A stretch of 64,000 nucleotides of DNA from Marinimicrobium sp038419845 (GTDB lineage Bacteria; Pseudomonadota; Gammaproteobacteria; Pseudomonadales; Cellvibrionaceae): positions 120,833 through 184,832 of the forward strand of contig NZ_JBCAQT010000010.1 in the NCBI RefSeq assembly GCF_038419845.1. The letters are read 5' to 3'. Below are positions 37,601-46,253 of this stretch, in pieces (within the stretch, counting starts at the first letter, position 1; each line of letters opens with the position of its first letter). The notes beneath the pieces were generated by a model, which saw only the letters and a program-made list of their open reading frames with translations, did not search any database and was not told where the DNA came from. The translations under genes were made by a program, and so were the position numbers.

Positions 37601-38511
37601 GGCGCAATGGCGGTGGGGTGATTGTGGGTTTCCACCTTCATCAGGAGGTTGATGGGCTCCTGATGGTAGCCGTAACGCTGGTCTTCCGGATCGGGATAGA
37701 AGCGCCCCGCTTCGTGCCCCGCCACTACCGCCGCATTGTCGGCGTAGGCGGACAGCACCTGCTCCCCGCCCTGCTCGTAGGTGTTCTTGATCATTTTGAA
37801 CAGGCTGCGCGGCTGGTCCTCGCCATCCAGTGTCCAGGAGGCATTGAAGATCTTGTGGCGGCAGTGCTCCGAGTTCGCCTGGGCGAACATCATCAGCTCC
37901 ACATCCACTGGATTGCGACCCAGCCCCTGGAAGCTCTCGACCAAGTAGTCGATCTCGTCGTCGGCCAGCGCCAGCCCCAGCTCGCTGTTGGCCCGGGCGA
38001 GCGCCTCGCGGCCACCACCGAGTACATCCACGCTGGTCTGGGGCGCAGGCTTCTGGCGCACAAACAGCCGCTCAGCCTGCTCCAGGTCATCCATGACCGT
38101 CTCCACCATCCGGTCGTGCAGCTGCTCGGCAATGGCCGATCGGTCATCGGCGCTTACGTCACCCTCTATATAGAAGGCCGTACCACGCTCCAGGCGGCGT
38201 ACCTGGGTGAGGCCGCAGTTACGGGCGATATCGGTCGCCTTGGAGGCCCAGGGGGAGATCGTCCCGGGACGGGGAACCACCAGAAACAGCTGACCGCGTT
38301 CGGCGGCCGGGCCGCCTTCGGGCTTGGGACCATAGGTCAGCAACTGCGCCAACACCGACTCCTGGTCATCGCTGAGCGCCTGCTCCAGGTCGGCAAAATG
38401 CACGTACTCAGCGCTGAGGCCAGTAATGGCGGGGACTCGGCTTTTGAGGCCAGCCAGGAGTTTTTCACATCGAAAAGAGGAAAGAGCGGGGGCGCCGCGC
38501 AAAATCAGCAT
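34639..38511 (-). CDS. purL: phosphoribosylformylglycinamidine synthase
   Basis: The large single-chain PurL converts FGAR to FGAM in purine synthesis. The 1290 residues comprise an N-terminal PurS-like region, a linker, two AIRS-like halves with the ATP/substrate motifs KVETHNHPTAIAPFPGAGTG and GGAASSMDSG, and a C-terminal glutamine amidotransferase with nucleophile Cys in FSLGVCNGCQMMSNL and the His-Glu of MMPHPERVFR. The frame is open from 38580, but the ATG at 38511 begins MLILRGAPALSSFR, matching E. coli PurL. It is divergent from mltF, a conserved neighbourhood. Confidence 0.98.
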   Translation of the reverse strand: MLILRGAPALSSFRCEKLLAGLKSRVPAITGLSAEYVHFADLEQALSDDQESVLAQLLTYGPKPEGGPAAERGQLFLVVPRPGTISPWASKATDIARNCGLTQVRRLERGTAFYIEGDVSADDRSAIAEQLHDRMVETVMDDLEQAERLFVRQKPAPQTSVDVLGGGREALARANSELGLALADDEIDYLVESFQGLGRNPVDVELMMFAQANSEHCRHKIFNASWTLDGEDQPRSLFKMIKNTYEQGGEQVLSAYADNAAVVAGHEAGRFYPDPEDQRYGYHQEPINLLMKVETHNHPTAIAPFPGAGTGAGGEIRDEGAVGRGSKPKVGLSGFTVSNLQIPDFEQPWEEDYGRPGRIASPLNIMLEGPIGGAAFNNEFGRPNINGYFRTFEDDFDGERRGYHKPIMLAGGYGNIKSEHVDKPPFSAGAKLVVLGGPAMLIGLGGGAASSMDSGRSTEDLDFASVQRQNPEIERRCQEVIDRCWQQGEHNPIAFIHDVGAGGLSNAFPELVKDGGCGGNFELRNVPNDEPGMSPLAIWCNESQERYVLAIQPDDLARFEALCERERCPYAVVGEATSEQHLRVNDTHFDACPVDLPMSVLFGKPPKMHRSAERYQATTQPFGTAELDINEAAERVLKHPAVASKSFLITIGDRSVTGMVARDQMVGPWQVPVADCAVTTVSYDSFKGEAMSMGERTPVALLDAPASGRLAIAEAITNLAATRIEKLSDIKLSANWMCASGHKGEDEKLYRTVETVGMELCPALGITIPVGKDSMSMRTAWQEEGQDKAVTAPLSLVITAFSPVTDVRQTVTPQLQTECGPTDLILVDLGNGKHRLGGSILAQVYNELGEESPDLDSADQLKGFFNAVQATLAEGQLLAYHDRSDGGLFTTLTEMAFAGHCGLDVSVTGLGEDPLAALFSEEPGAVLQVAREYRDAVLARFERAGVPASVIGAPNEDDWVRINQSGELIFDQSRAILQTLWSETSYRLQALRDNPECARQEFETLLSTDQGLSAELSFDPSQDVAAPYIQTGKRPSVAVLREQGVNGQVEMAAAFDRAGFNAVDVHMSDILSGRRSLEEFKGLVACGGFSYGDVLGAGEGWAKTVLFNPRARDQFAAFFERNDTFSLGVCNGCQMMSNLKSLIPGTEHWPHFVRNRSEQFEARFSLVRIEESPSVLLSGMAGSHLPVAVAHGEGRAEFADEAAQSSVDTSGLVALRYLDNNLQVTERYPANPNGSPAGLTGVTSRDGRATIMMPHPERVFRTVTNSWHPDSWGDDGPWLRLFRNARVFVE

Positions 38512-38844
38512 GTCAATCAGGACCTCAGTGGTTCGGAGGGTTTTGAAGAGGGCGCAATTGTACTTTATTCGAACGCTCAAGGCAGCTGTTTAGCGCCTTC
38601 TCTTGCGACGGTAAGGCCGATAAAGGCCGGGGCCACAACACCTCGAGTGGCACCCAAGTCGACAACAATCTGGATTTCGGTTAAAATGCGACCAATTGGC
38701 CAATCCTCTACCCTAAAATTGGTCAAAATACAAGCTAGCGGTTCACAGCCACAAGCATTAGAATCGCACAAATTTTGCACGGGTCAGATGAGTTAAGGAA
38801 GGATCTGACTCCACATCCGTAACATCGGTGAGGAGCTACCCTAA
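38512..38844. other. 333-bp divergent intergenic region, purL/mltF
   Basis: No convincing gene or RNA gene is present. The segment 38660-38775 is relatively AT-rich and probably holds the divergent promoters. An inverted pair, ACCAATTGGCCAAT/AAAATTGGT (about 38690-38727), is visible. The mltF ribosome site is GAGGAG, about 12 bases before its ATG. Confidence 0.5.
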
Positions 38845-40314
38845 ATGGATGTCAGCAAAGCACAGGGCTTTATCCGGGCGCTGTCATACACTTCAATCTG
38901 TCTGGCGTTGATCGCCGTCAGCCTTCTGTTGGTCGGCAGCAAGCCACCGACCACGCTGGAGCGGGTCATCGCTCTGGGGGAGCTGCGGGTTGTCTCCCGC
39001 AACGGTCCCACCACCTACTATCAGGGCCCCCACGGGCAAACCGGTCTCGAGTATCTGATGCTGCAACAGTTCGCCAACGAGCTGGGCGTCAAGCTGGTCA
39101 TTGAAGATGAAGAAAACCTGCAGACCATGCTCGCCAAAGTCCAGGAAGGCCAGACTCACCTGGCGGCCGCCGGCCTGACCATCACCGACAGTCGCCAGAA
39201 GAAAGTCAAATTCAATGAGCCCTATCTGACCATTACTCAGCAGGTACTCTATAACAGCCGCACACCGGCCCCCGAGTCGATTGAAGACCTGATTGGCGAG
39301 GATATTCTGGTCATCGCCGACTCCTCACACGCCGAACGTCTGCAAGAGCTCCAGCAGAAGCACCCGGAACTGACCTGGCGGGAAGAAACCTCGGTCGAGA
39401 TGATCGACCTGCTGGAAATGGTGCATAGTGGTCAGGTGGATTACGCTGTGGTCGACTCCAACGCCTACGAGCTCAATCGCCACGTTTTCCCCCGCGCACG
39501 CGCCGCCTTTGCCCTGGGCGAACCCCAGGAGCTGGCCTGGGCTTTTCCGCAAAGTCAGGATGAGAGCCTGTACCGGGCTGCGCAGGACTACATGAAGCGG
39601 ATCAAAGCCGATGGCACCCTGGCGGGTATCGAAGAGCGTCTGTACGAACACATCAACGAAGTCACCACCGGTGGTGCCCTGCTCTTCTCCTACCGCCTGG
39701 AAAAGCGCCTGCCCCAATGGGAAGAAGCGCTGAAAGCGGCGGCCGAAGAGTTTGACCTGGATTGGCAGCTGCTGGCCGCCATCAGCTACCAGGAATCGCA
39801 CTGGAACCCGGAGGCCCGTTCCTATACCGGTGTCCGGGGGCTGATGATGCTGACCATGGCGGCGGCCAAGGACATGGAGATCAGCAACCGGCTCGATCCT
39901 GCCCAGAGCATCTACGGCGGCGCAAAGTACTTTCACAGCCTCTACCACCGCTTACCCGAACGTATTCAGGGTGAGGATCGCACCTGGCTGGCGCTGGCCG
40001 CCTACAACGTGGGCATGGGACATCTGGAAGACGCCCGCAAAATCACCCAGGCGCTGGGCCACAACCCGGACCGCTGGGAAGACGTGCGCGAGCACCTGCC
40101 CCTGCTGGCCAAGCGCGGCTATTACAAATACACCCGCTACGGCTATGCACGCGGATGGGAACCGGTCACCTACGTGCGCAACATTCGCAACTTCTACAGC
40201 ATCATCGCCTGGAACAATCAGCAGGAGCAGCGGCGCATGGCTGAAACCCAAAAACAGGAAGAGCAACACAGAATCAGCCACCGGGCTTTGAACATGCCAC
40301 TGTCGGTGCTGTAA
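38845..40314 (+). CDS. mltF: membrane-bound lytic murein transglycosylase F
   Basis: MltF cleaves peptidoglycan glycan strands to 1,6-anhydromuropeptides at the outer membrane. Order in 489 residues: N-terminal signal/membrane segment (about 10-32), a periplasmic solute-binding-like regulatory domain (about 40-270; LRVVSRNGPTTYYQGPHG) and a C-terminal SLT lysozyme-like domain with the catalytic Glu in ISYQESHWNPEARS and the AYNVGMGHLEDA motif. The length matches E. coli MltF (518) within range. The purL-mltF divergent pair is conserved. No lipobox is evident. Confidence 0.95.
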   Translation: MDVSKAQGFIRALSYTSICLALIAVSLLLVGSKPPTTLERVIALGELRVVSRNGPTTYYQGPHGQTGLEYLMLQQFANELGVKLVIEDEENLQTMLAKVQEGQTHLAAAGLTITDSRQKKVKFNEPYLTITQQVLYNSRTPAPESIEDLIGEDILVIADSSHAERLQELQQKHPELTWREETSVEMIDLLEMVHSGQVDYAVVDSNAYELNRHVFPRARAAFALGEPQELAWAFPQSQDESLYRAAQDYMKRIKADGTLAGIEERLYEHINEVTTGGALLFSYRLEKRLPQWEEALKAAAEEFDLDWQLLAAISYQESHWNPEARSYTGVRGLMMLTMAAAKDMEISNRLDPAQSIYGGAKYFHSLYHRLPERIQGEDRTWLALAAYNVGMGHLEDARKITQALGHNPDRWEDVREHLPLLAKRGYYKYTRYGYARGWEPVTYVRNIRNFYSIIAWNNQQEQRRMAETQKQEEQHRISHRALNMPLSVL

Positions 40315-40335
40315 GCTTCACCGCCAATCATCAGA

Positions 40336-40360
40336 CAGGCGCGACACCCGGTCGCGCCTG
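40336..40360. terminator. 10-bp perfect hairpin after mltF
   Basis: CAGGCGCGAC pairs with GTCGCGCCTG over a 5-nt loop, 21 bp after the mltF stop and 14 bp before the yigZ ATG. No T run follows, so it may reduce read-through or affect yigZ translation rather than terminate fully. Confidence 0.55.
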
Positions 40361-40374
40361 ACGCCAGGCCGATC

Positions 40375-41007
40375 ATGGAAAATACCCCGTCGCCGCAAGT
40401 CCCCTACACCGCACTGGCCTCCCCCACCGAGGCGGTAGTCGAAGAAAAGCGCAGCACTTTTACCGCCCTGCTTTTTCCTGTGAATAACCGCGAGCAGGCC
40501 ATGGCGGAACTGGAGAGGATCAAGTCACGCTACCCCGATGCCTCGCACCACTGCTGGTCCTACCTGCTCGGACCGGCCGATCAGCCGCGAAGTCAGGCCT
40601 TTAACGACGACGGCGAACCTTCCGGCACCGCCGGCAAACCCATCCTGCATGTCCTCACCCAACGCGGGGCCAGCGACTGCCTGGCGATCGTGGTGCGCAC
40701 CTTCGGCGGAGTCAAGCTCGGGGCTGGCGGGCTGGTACGGGCCTACGGTGCATCGGTTTCGCAGGCACTGGATCGGGCCCAGTGGCGACAGGTAACTCCC
40801 ACGCAGAACATTCTTATCGATGTAGACTTTGCCCATGAAGAGCGGGTCCGGCACTGCCTGGAACAACGACAGATCGCAGTCATCAGCGCCGACTATGCCC
40901 AGTCTGTGACCCTGTCCGTCGACGTTCCTCTGGATCAACGGCTTGAGCTGCAAGCGGAGGTACAACATTTGACCAGCGGAAATTTTTACTGGCATCCGGC
41001 GCTTTGA
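40375..41007 (+). CDS. yigZ: IMPACT family protein YigZ
   Basis: A 210-residue member of the UPF0029/IMPACT family. The conserved N-terminal domain shows EEKRSTFTALLFPV, HHCWSYLLG, FNDDGEPSGTAGKPIL and VVRTFGGVKLGAGGLVRAYG; a smaller C-terminal DUF1949-like domain follows. The eukaryotic homologue binds GCN1 and inhibits GCN2 activation; the bacterial role is unclear. It lies 60 bp after mltF and converges on rubredoxin. Confidence 0.92.
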   Translation: MENTPSPQVPYTALASPTEAVVEEKRSTFTALLFPVNNREQAMAELERIKSRYPDASHHCWSYLLGPADQPRSQAFNDDGEPSGTAGKPILHVLTQRGASDCLAIVVRTFGGVKLGAGGLVRAYGASVSQALDRAQWRQVTPTQNILIDVDFAHEERVRHCLEQRQIAVISADYAQSVTLSVDVPLDQRLELQAEVQHLTSGNFYWHPAL

Positions 41008-41054
41008 GCGAATCGTAGAGCCTTCCAAAAAGGGGCGATCAACGAGCGCTTTGT

Positions 41055-41222
41055 CTAGTCGACTTCAACCATTTCAAAATCGCTTTTACTGGCACCACAA
41101 TCGGGGCAGACCCAGTCATCGGGCACATCTTCCCAGGCAGTGCCGGGCTCAATGCCGTCTTCCGGCCAGCCCTCTTGCTCGTCGTAAATGAACCCGCACA
41201 TCATACATTGCCAGCGTTTCAT
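41055..41222 (-). CDS. rubredoxin
   Basis: A 55-residue one-iron electron carrier. Both knuckles are intact: CMMCGFIY and CPDCGASKSDF supply the four Cys ligands, and the length is canonical. Family partners include alkane hydroxylase, reductases and oxygen/ROS-detoxifying enzymes; none is adjacent here. The ATG overlaps the MFS stop by one base (TGATG), so it is translationally coupled to an MFS transporter, which is an unusual partner. The longer in-frame upstream extension overlaps the MFS gene and is not needed. Confidence 0.95.
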   Translation of the reverse strand: MKRWQCMMCGFIYDEQEGWPEDGIEPGTAWEDVPDDWVCPDCGASKSDFEMVEVD

Positions 41223-42466
41223 CAATCGGTCTCCTTTAACTGAACGACCCGTCGAAAGGGCAGAAGTAACAGGGTAACGGCTATCACGGCCAGACTGAAC
41301 CCCACCAGTACCGGAGCGAAGCCCCAGCCGTCGGCCAGCGCGCCCATGACAAAGGCCCCGATCGCCGGAACCCCCATGGCCAGCACGGTCCAGAGGCTCA
41401 GCACCCGCCCCCGGTATTCGTCTTCTACCGTCAACTGGATCAGTGCCTGACAACCGGTGCCCACCACGGTGAGGCACAGACTCAGCGCAAAGATCATCAG
41501 ACTGATGGCCACCACCTGATTGAACCAGTGCACCGGCAGCAACGCTGCGGCGCCCAGCGCGAGCGACAGATACACCAACCGGACGAGACGACGCTCACTG
41601 CCGCGCTGACGCGACATGATCAACCCGCCCAGGATAGAGCCGAACCCCGCCAGCGCGGTCAACAGAGCCAGAGTGTTGGCACTCCCGTTGAGCAGCTGCC
41701 CGGACAGTGCCGGCAACAACTCGATCAGGGTCCGACCGTGCACACCGTTGATGACCACCAGTAAAAAAATCAGCCGGATGGAGGGGCTGGCCACCGCAAA
41801 ACGAAAGCCCGCGCCGAGATCCTGGGCCATGGTTTTGGGCTCATCCACGGTCTGGGGCCACAAGGGGGGTAACCGGAACAGTAGCGCAAAAGCCACAAAA
41901 AACAGCAGTGCCGACACCCAGAACACCACCCCACTTGAAGTCAGCGACAACAGCCCCGCGCCCACCGCCGGCCCGATAATGCGCGAAGAGTTGAACATCA
42001 TGGCCGAAAGGCCGATGCCACTGGGCAGCAGGGAGCGATCGATCAAGCGCGGCATCATGGACAGGCGCATGGGTTGATGGGCGGAAGTCACCATTCCCTT
42101 GAAGAAGGTCAAGACCAGCAACCACTCAATGGTCAACCAGCCCGCCCAGTAGGTACTGCCGGCGGCAACCCCCACCAGCCCCTGACAGAGCGTGGTGGTC
42201 AGCAGCCCGGTGCGCAGCTTGATGCGATCGGCCACCACCCCGAAAATGGGAGACAGCAGAAAGGTCGGAATCAACATGGCGGTGCTCACCAGCCCCACCC
42301 AGAACGCCGACTCGGTCAGGGACCAGGCAGTCCAGCCGAGCATGAAGCGCATGATCCAGAGCCCGAAGGTGGAGCAGGAGCTGGCCGCGTAGTAGCGCCG
42401 GAATTCCGGCGAGGAAAAGGCCGACCGGCGGCGGGCTTTGAAAGAATCAGACAACCTGAGATTCAC
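41222..42466 (-). CDS. MFS transporter, EntS/MFS_3-like
   Basis: A 414-residue transporter with about 12 predicted membrane helices and a cytosolic basic N-terminus (FKARRRSAFSSPEFRRYYAA). The pattern (FRRYYAASSCSTFGLWIMRFMLGW, FGVVADRIKLRTGL, HQPMRLSMMPRLIDR) fits the MFS_3 group, which contains the enterobactin exporter EntS and drug exporters. The substrate is unknown; no siderophore genes are in the window. It is 5 bp after the SSS symporter gene and overlaps rubredoxin, so the three form a likely operon. Confidence 0.85.
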   Translation of the reverse strand: MNLRLSDSFKARRRSAFSSPEFRRYYAASSCSTFGLWIMRFMLGWTAWSLTESAFWVGLVSTAMLIPTFLLSPIFGVVADRIKLRTGLLTTTLCQGLVGVAAGSTYWAGWLTIEWLLVLTFFKGMVTSAHQPMRLSMMPRLIDRSLLPSGIGLSAMMFNSSRIIGPAVGAGLLSLTSSGVVFWVSALLFFVAFALLFRLPPLWPQTVDEPKTMAQDLGAGFRFAVASPSIRLIFLLVVINGVHGRTLIELLPALSGQLLNGSANTLALLTALAGFGSILGGLIMSRQRGSERRLVRLVYLSLALGAAALLPVHWFNQVVAISLMIFALSLCLTVVGTGCQALIQLTVEDEYRGRVLSLWTVLAMGVPAIGAFVMGALADGWGFAPVLVGFSLAVIAVTLLLLPFRRVVQLKETD

Positions 42467-42471
42467 CTATT

Positions 42472-43899
42472 TCATTGAGCGTCATTGGAAAAAGAAGACG
42501 GAATCCGCTCCACCGGTGATACCGCATTGATAAGCGCATAGGTGATGAACGCCACCAGCATGGAGGGCATCAATTCATAGACGTAATCAGACACCACCGT
42601 GTAGTGGGAAACCAGATAGGCGACCACGCCCGCGAGCATGATGGTGATGCACTGTGGCTCCGAGGGCAACCGCCGAAATCGATAAATCAGCAGCAGTGGC
42701 GCAAAAGCGGACGCGAGCAGCCCCCAGGCCAGAACCACCAGCTCAAAAACGCTGTCGTTGCCGTACAGGGCCAGTATCAACGCAATACCGATCACCAGCA
42801 GCGTCGCCAATTTTGTCTGCAGGAAGCCAAGCGGCCGGTCGGAGCGCAGGTCCCGGGAGATGGCCCCCGAGCAGCTCAGCACCAGTGAATCGGCAGTGGA
42901 CATGGTCGCGGCAAACAGTCCGGCCAAGACCACACCGGCGAGAATCGCGGGCATCAACTCCACCGCCATGGTCGGTAGCGCCAACTCGCTGTCGAATTCC
43001 GCCCGATCGGTGATGATCAGGCGCGACAACAACCCGACAATGATGGTGGCTCCATAAAAGAAGGTAAACCAGCCATAGTAGTAGACCCGCACCTGATTCA
43101 TCAACGAGGCGTCGGTCAGGCTCATATAGCGGACCATGACATGGGGCTGGCCCACCACACCAAAGCCAGCAAAGAACCAGCCCACCACAAACAGCAGGGC
43201 CGACCAGACCGTGCTGTCGGGCTGGAACCAGTTCATGTAGCCGCCCTCAACCGAGTGCAGCCCCTCCATCATCGCACTCCAGCCGCCAACCTCCTGCACG
43301 GCCATCCACATCATCAAGGGCATGGCCACCACCATCACCACCGATTGCGCCGCATCGGTCCAGATGGAGGCGCGAATACCGCCGGCGAAGCTGTAAATCA
43401 GTACAATGATGGCCCCGATCCAGGCGCCCGTGGCCAGATCCCAGTCCAGAGCCACGTGCAGGGCTTTGCTGCCGGCGTTGAGTTGGGCCCCGGCGTAGGT
43501 GCCCAGAAACAGCAGAATCAGCACACCCGACAAGGCCCGCAGCCGCCGATAGTGCTGCCCCCACCAGCGGGTCACCAGCCCGCTGAAAGAGTGCAGGTCG
43601 CGCTTTTCCGTGGTATCACGAATGGCGCGCCACAGGGTGATAGAGCCGATAAAATCACCCAGAATCCACCCGATCATCAACCAGATGGACGACAGACCGT
43701 TCACATAGGTGAAGCCGATCATGCCGGTAAACATATAGCCGCTGTTATTGGTGGCCACCGCCGAGAGCGCCACCAGCCAGGGCTTGATGCTCTGCCCCGC
43801 CGTCAGATAATCCGCCGTTGTACGCTTGCTGGCCACCACCGACCAGGCGCCGATGGCAACAAAAATCAGCAGAAAAAACACGAAGCTGGCAATCATCAT
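42472..43899 (-). CDS. sodium/solute symporter (SSS family), PutP-like
   Basis: A 475-residue Na+ symporter with about 13 membrane helices. Family motifs are TADYLTAGQSIKPWLVALSAVATNNSGYMFTGMIG near the N-terminus and LFAATMSTADSLVLSCSGAISRDL, which supplies the second Na+-site Ser/Thr residues. The N-terminal region is closer to the PutP/pantothenate-type branch than to the sugar-type symporter at 17.9 kb. The substrate cannot be assigned. It is first in a likely operon with an MFS transporter and rubredoxin, 116 bp downstream of the MipA gene. Confidence 0.85.
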   Translation of the reverse strand: MMIASFVFFLLIFVAIGAWSVVASKRTTADYLTAGQSIKPWLVALSAVATNNSGYMFTGMIGFTYVNGLSSIWLMIGWILGDFIGSITLWRAIRDTTEKRDLHSFSGLVTRWWGQHYRRLRALSGVLILLFLGTYAGAQLNAGSKALHVALDWDLATGAWIGAIIVLIYSFAGGIRASIWTDAAQSVVMVVAMPLMMWMAVQEVGGWSAMMEGLHSVEGGYMNWFQPDSTVWSALLFVVGWFFAGFGVVGQPHVMVRYMSLTDASLMNQVRVYYYGWFTFFYGATIIVGLLSRLIITDRAEFDSELALPTMAVELMPAILAGVVLAGLFAATMSTADSLVLSCSGAISRDLRSDRPLGFLQTKLATLLVIGIALILALYGNDSVFELVVLAWGLLASAFAPLLLIYRFRRLPSEPQCITIMLAGVVAYLVSHYTVVSDYVYELMPSMLVAFITYALINAVSPVERIPSSFSNDAQ

Positions 43900-44015
43900 A
43901 ACCTGGGCCCTTGGTTTTGCGGATTGTTCCCGGAGTTTAGCCCAGCATCAGGGTCGATGACAAAATCCGGGGTGGGCGCATCGCGACGCTGAGCCCCCGT
44001 CCGAACCACATTGAG

Positions 44016-44816
44016 CTAGAAGAAGATGCGGCTGATACCGCCACCGACATTGAAGACGTGCTTTGTCTCCAACAAGGGGCTCTTCTCGAACACCGCGCCA
44101 CTCAGGTTCTCGTAACGCCCGTAGATACCAAACCACCAGTCGCCCCGGCGCTGGCTGAACACCAGTTGGCTACTCCAGCCACTGTACCCCGCTCCCACAT
44201 CAAACGTCGGACGGTCTTCCCGAGCATATTGGGACTCAACCTGATAGTAATACCGGTGGTAGCTTTGATCGGCAAAGTAAGGGCCTGTGCGAAAAGTGAG
44301 TGTTCTTTCCTCATTACGCCAGCGCCGCACCACTTGCGGACTCACCGCCCAACCAACCCATTCAGGATTGGCACTGATGGCGACAACGCCGCGCAAAGGC
44401 AGGCTCAGCATCCAGCCGTCATTGATACGCTCACCGGTCAGATTGATGTTCAACGCAGGCCCCAACTCCAGGGTGGAATACAGGCTCGGCATACCATCGC
44501 GCCGTGGGGTGCGATGGCTCTCGGGTGTCAGGGTCGCACTGGCGCTGAAGTTGATTTCAAACGACTCGCCCTGAAACAGATCGCTACGCATCCCGTCTCG
44601 GTCCGCCTTGAAGAAGCGACCCGTGTACACAAAATAGGGAATGGGCGAAATTGTGCGTTGATACTCACCCGAACCCCGATAGTCTGGCGCGATCACGCCG
44701 CCAAGCCCCAGACCCACGGAGAGCTCGTGCTGTACCTCGTCCGCCATGACAGGCGCATTCAGGATCGCCATGCCGCCCAGGACGACACAGGCACATTGCC
44801 ACCAACTTCGTTTCAT
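44016..44816 (-). CDS. MipA/OmpV family outer-membrane protein
   Basis: The 266-residue product has a signal peptide (cleavage probably after PVMA near residue 25) and a beta-strand-rich body ending in aromatic ISRIFF, typical of an outer-membrane barrel. GLGLGGVIAPDYRGSGEYQRTISPIPYFVY is characteristic of MipA/OmpV. Members scaffold murein enzymes, act as adhesins or respond to salt and antibiotics; which applies here is unknown. The upstream MFS gene is 48 bp away on the same strand. Confidence 0.88.
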   Translation of the reverse strand: MKRSWWQCACVVLGGMAILNAPVMADEVQHELSVGLGLGGVIAPDYRGSGEYQRTISPIPYFVYTGRFFKADRDGMRSDLFQGESFEINFSASATLTPESHRTPRRDGMPSLYSTLELGPALNINLTGERINDGWMLSLPLRGVVAISANPEWVGWAVSPQVVRRWRNEERTLTFRTGPYFADQSYHRYYYQVESQYAREDRPTFDVGAGYSGWSSQLVFSQRRGDWWFGIYGRYENLSGAVFEKSPLLETKHVFNVGGGISRIFF

Positions 44817-44864
44817 AAACCCTCTCAATCCGCGTGCGCACCCTGGGTTCAGGCGGGCGTACTT

Positions 44865-46064
44865 TTATGGTTGGCGTTGACGTAGGGCCTCTGTAAACCT
44901 GACACCGACAACGCCAAAAGCTATCAATACCGAGGCGGGCAGCATCGCTGCATTGAGCCCGCTCCAGCCCAGATGATGAAACAACGTGCCCGCCATCAGC
45001 GAGCCAATTGCCACCAGCGAGAGCACGACCAAATCGTTCACTCCCTGCACCTTGCCCCGCTCGGACTCGCTGTGGGTACTGGCCAGGAGCGCGCTGCCAC
45101 CAATGAACGAGAAATTCCAGCCCACGCCCAGCAATAACAGCGCCAGCCAGAAATGAGGCAGGCTCTCCCCGAGAAACGCGACCAGAGAGGCTGCCGCAAG
45201 CAGCACGGCCGCGCACAGCAGTATTGACAGGACGCCAAAGCGCGCAATCAGACTGCCGGTAAAAAATGAGGGCACAAACATCCCCAGCACATGCCACTGC
45301 ATGATGAACGCTACCTGCTCCATCTCAAAGCCCGAAGCCCGCATGGCAAGAGGTGTGGCGGTCATCACCAGAATCATGATGGCATAGCCGACCGCACTGG
45401 TGAGCACTGCGAGCCGAAAATGCCCGAGACCCGCTATCTCACTCAAACGGCGCGAACGCTCGCCGGGATGCGGCTCCCCCGCCGCCGGCACACGCAGAAA
45501 GTGCAGGAAAAAGACAGAGAGCAGCGCCATGACAGCGATCATCACGTAGGGGCCGCCATCGCGCACCGCGGGAATCCAGGTGTTGGTCAGGCTCGCATTC
45601 CAGGGACCGAGAAAGGCCGCCGCGACACCGCCGGCCAACACCAGCGACATGGCACGACTGCGAAAGCCGGGACTGGCCACATCCACCGCCGCAAACCGGT
45701 AATACATGGCGAAGCCCTGATAAAGCCCCAACAGCAGGTTGCCGGCGCAAAACCACCAGAAGGAGTCAAGGGCAACCGCGACAAACGCCAGCAGGCCGCC
45801 GCCAATCCCCCCGACGCCGGCACCCACCAGAAACCCGACACGCCGCCCTACCCGCTTCATAAACAGCGACGCCGGCAGAGTGGACACCACGGCCCCCACC
45901 ATCATCATGGCAATGGGCAGGGTTGCCAGTCCCGGCTCCGGGCTGAGACGGTACCCCACCACCCCGCTCAAGGTCATGACGGTAATCGAGACGATCATGA
46001 ACAGGGTCTGGCTGAGCGCCAGAATGGCGATATTGCGCTTTTCTGTTGATTGAACCTGATCCAT
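44865..46064 (-). CDS. MFS transporter
   Basis: A 399-residue, roughly 12-helix transporter. The loop 2-3 motif is VGRRVGFLVGAGVGGIGG, and the N-terminus reads NIAILALSQTLFMIVSIT, a pattern common in uncharacterised proteobacterial MFS proteins (YfkF/Nfr-like). The frame extends to 46157; the ATG at 46064 has a GGGAG ribosome site and removes an implausible extension. Substrate unknown. It is divergent from the Atm1-type exporter and upstream of mipA. Confidence 0.85.
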   Translation of the reverse strand: MDQVQSTEKRNIAILALSQTLFMIVSITVMTLSGVVGYRLSPEPGLATLPIAMMMVGAVVSTLPASLFMKRVGRRVGFLVGAGVGGIGGGLLAFVAVALDSFWWFCAGNLLLGLYQGFAMYYRFAAVDVASPGFRSRAMSLVLAGGVAAAFLGPWNASLTNTWIPAVRDGGPYVMIAVMALLSVFFLHFLRVPAAGEPHPGERSRRLSEIAGLGHFRLAVLTSAVGYAIMILVMTATPLAMRASGFEMEQVAFIMQWHVLGMFVPSFFTGSLIARFGVLSILLCAAVLLAAASLVAFLGESLPHFWLALLLLGVGWNFSFIGGSALLASTHSESERGKVQGVNDLVVLSLVAIGSLMAGTLFHHLGWSGLNAAMLPASVLIAFGVVGVRFTEALRQRQP

Positions 46065-46253
46065 AGGACTCCCAGAGGCGACAAAGAACGAAAAGGTCAT
46101 TATAGCGGATCGAAATCCGGGAAAGCCCGCGCGCGAGCTTCGGCTGACCGGATCCACTGAGATTTTTACGGTTCAAACTGGCATCATGGCACTTCTGGTG
46201 TCACAAGCATTGGCGCCATTCCTGACTGGCCACACCCCAACATTGAGGATTCT

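Noticed and set aside
38512..38844. Purine riboswitch or RNA gene upstream of purL
   Set aside because: No conserved riboswitch core could be recognised, and gammaproteobacterial purL is not usually riboswitch-controlled.
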